From Actinomycetota bacterium (GTDB lineage: Bacteria; Actinomycetota; Actinomycetes; Nanopelagicales; Nanopelagicaceae), in the NCBI GenBank assembly GCA_009705185.1, contig WLCS01000030.1, positions 1 through 8,954 on the forward strand: a stretch of 8,954 nt of DNA. Reading direction: 5' to 3'. The position numbers were made by a program, and so were the translations under genes. Shown in pieces: positions 7,924 through 8,954 of this stretch. The notes beneath the pieces are model-generated. The model searched no databases. It saw only the letters and a list, made by a program, of their open reading frames with translations, and was not told the origin of the DNA. Within the stretch, counting starts at the first letter, position 1. Each line of letters opens with the position of its first letter.

Positions 7924-8786
7924 AGCGTCCATGTTAGTGCAGCGTTAGATACGCACTCTGCTGATATTGGTGCAGGTCCTATCCTTTCTCCATCTGCATA
8001 GGCAATCGCATCGGCATGCAAAGAGATCTTTTTCGTTCTGAAAGTTCGCACCGCCGGATGAGTGATATGTGAACCCGAAAATACTTTCGGGAAAACTTTA
8101 AGAAATTCGAATTTACTCACTGGTTCGAGGATCATGACATCAAATAATCCATCATTTATTTGCGCATGAGGGCACACCAACATGCCTCCCCCATATGAGC
8201 GACCATTGCCAATTGCTATCAACATGGCTTCGGTTGAAAATGTCTCAGTGTCAGTTGTGATGTGATATTCAAGAGGTTTGAATTTTGGAAGCTCCAGGGC
8301 AATCGCAACGTTATATCTCTGAGGTCCACGAGGCCAAGTGAGAGAATTCGCTCGTTCATTTACTACGGAATCAAAGCCTGTTGAGAGAATCGCAGCGAAC
8401 CATTCGGAATCAACGTTACCTAAATCGATAGAACGCGGAGCTGAGGAAACTACTTGCTCTAAATATCGCTCTATCTCTGTGAGAGAAAAACCTAAGGATC
8501 GCACGATGTCATTTCCGGTACCTGCTGGAACTATTGCAAAAGGTAAGTTCCTGGGTACCGCTATCTGAAGAATAAGATGAGCAAGGCCGTCTCCCCCGAC
8601 AGAGATAATTCCCTCGCAGGATTGATTATTCAGATGAGATTCAATTACTCTTCGGAGCTCTTTCGCAGAAGGTGCGGAAAAGACTTGGTATTGCAGATTT
8701 CTGCTTGCAAAGAATGAAATAACTCTTTCGCCGAACACAGCTCCACGGCCATGTCCAGAAGTGGGATTAATCGCGATCAGCCACAT
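7920..8786 (-). CDS. Diacylglycerol-kinase-family lipid kinase
   Basis: This is a predicted ATP-dependent lipid kinase of the DagK catalytic family (DgkB/YegS type), 288 residues, a normal length. Such enzymes phosphorylate diacylglycerol or a related lipid at the membrane and recycle it to phosphatidate; the exact substrate here is unknown. Visible motifs are NPTSGHGRG (8-15), the nucleotide-binding GGDG (64-67), PAGTGND (87-93), STGFDSVVNERAN, the glycine-rich GNGRSYGGG (193-201) before the conserved cysteine-proline, DGLFDV (212-217), and YADGE (263-267) near the C-terminus, which in characterised members contains the catalytic base. Residues after GGDG are LAHL instead of the more usual T-x-N/H-E, a small departure. 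No transmembrane segment is seen. The ATG at 8786 shares one base with the tatC stop (TAATG), so translation is probably coupled. The gene end overlaps helY. A place between tatC and helY also occurs in streptomycetes, as I recall. Confidence 0.9.
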   Translation of the reverse strand: MWLIAINPTSGHGRGAVFGERVISFFASRNLQYQVFSAPSAKELRRVIESHLNNQSCEGIISVGGDGLAHLILQIAVPRNLPFAIVPAGTGNDIVRSLGFSLTEIERYLEQVVSSAPRSIDLGNVDSEWFAAILSTGFDSVVNERANSLTWPRGPQRYNVAIALELPKFKPLEYHITTDTETFSTEAMLIAIGNGRSYGGGMLVCPHAQINDGLFDVMILEPVSKFEFLKVFPKVFSGSHITHPAVRTFRTKKISLHADAIAYADGERIGPAPISAECVSNAALTWTL

Positions 8787-8954
8787 TAGATGTCTGCGTC
8801 AATCTTTCGCTTCGCTCGGCGCTTATCGTTATACAGAGCAAAAAGACCTGAGAAGAAATAGAGAGCAATCAGCGGTAACGCTAAGGCCAACATCGAAAGC
8901 GGATCGGCACTTGGAGTAAAACCTGCAACAAAGAGAGTTATTGCAAATACCCAT
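8786..8954 (-). CDS. tatC: Twin-arginine translocase subunit TatC, C-terminal end only
   Basis: The window's right edge cuts this gene, so only the last 55 codons and the TAA stop are present. They read in frame from base 8953. The fragment begins WVFAITLFVAGFTPSADPLSM, continues as a hydrophobic stretch LALALPLIALYFFSGLFAL, and ends in a strongly basic tail NDKRRAKRKIDADI. The TPSADPLSM turn between two membrane helices, followed by a final helix and a positively charged cytoplasmic tail, is the classic end of TatC, the membrane receptor that recognises twin-arginine signal peptides and exports folded proteins. Next to helY this is also the expected actinobacterial neighbour. tatA would normally lie further upstream, outside the window. 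It is probably the earliest gene visible in the - strand operon, whose promoter is not in view. Confidence 0.88.
   Translation of the reverse strand, partial: WVFAITLFVAGFTPSADPLSMLALALPLIALYFFSGLFALYNDKRRAKRKIDADI

Noticed and set aside
8338..8568. 76-codon + strand frame within the lipid kinase
   Set aside because: It is antisense to conserved motifs of the lipid kinase, including PAGTGND, and the peptide resembles nothing I know; it is a shadow frame.
1..8954. Mobile element, prophage, CRISPR or defence system
   Set aside because: All coding space belongs to core actinobacterial genes with uniform composition; no transposase, integrase, long terminal repeats or spaced direct repeats are visible.

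Overview
The window looks like core chromosome from a member of the Actinobacteria (Actinomycetota) with unusually low GC. By eye the GC is in the mid-forties; I did not count it. Three things point to this group. A truncated bifunctional-nuclease gene is followed by a MerR-type regulator of a distinctly actinobacterial family, as in the mycobacterial Rv1829-Rv1830 pair. The helicase is of the HelY type. tatC, helY and a stand-alone 5'-3' exonuclease lie close together. Low GC, 1- and 4-base gene overlaps and near-absent intergenic DNA would suit a streamlined free-living lineage such as freshwater acI (Nanopelagicales), but the sequence alone does not prove this.

Layout. The left half (1-3870) is on the + strand: the 3' end of a bifunctional nuclease (BFN/DUF151) gene, a MerR-family regulator, and full-length gcvP, the glycine-cleavage P-protein. 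The right half (3882-8954) is on the - strand and reads, in transcription order, tatC (3' end only), a diacylglycerol-kinase-family lipid kinase, the Ski2-like helicase helY, a 5'-3' exonuclease, and polyprenol-phosphate mannosyltransferase (ppm1). The two blocks meet tail to tail with only 11 bp between the stop codons of gcvP and ppm1, and I see no convincing intrinsic terminator there.

How the genes fit together. The - strand block is very probably one operon. tatC and the lipid kinase share one base (TAATG), the kinase and helY share ATGA, helY and the exonuclease share ATGA, and the ppm1 ribosome-binding site overlaps the exonuclease stop codon. It combines envelope functions (twin-arginine export, a lipid kinase, mannosyl donor synthesis) with nucleic-acid processing (helicase and 5' nuclease). 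Its promoter lies outside the window. On the + strand, a perfect 7+5+7 inverted repeat precedes the MerR gene, and a tandem 9-bp repeat sits in the gcvP leader against the Shine-Dalgarno sequence. These are the only non-coding elements I consider worth attention.

The only non-coding stretches are the leaders at 334-445 and 947-1023, the 11-bp convergent junction and an 11-bp gap before ppm1. No stretch of 300 bases lacks a gene. I see no tRNA or rRNA gene, CRISPR array, insertion sequence, prophage gene or defence system. I found no evidence for a previously undescribed system; the findings below are modest regulatory or mechanistic points within ordinary core genes.
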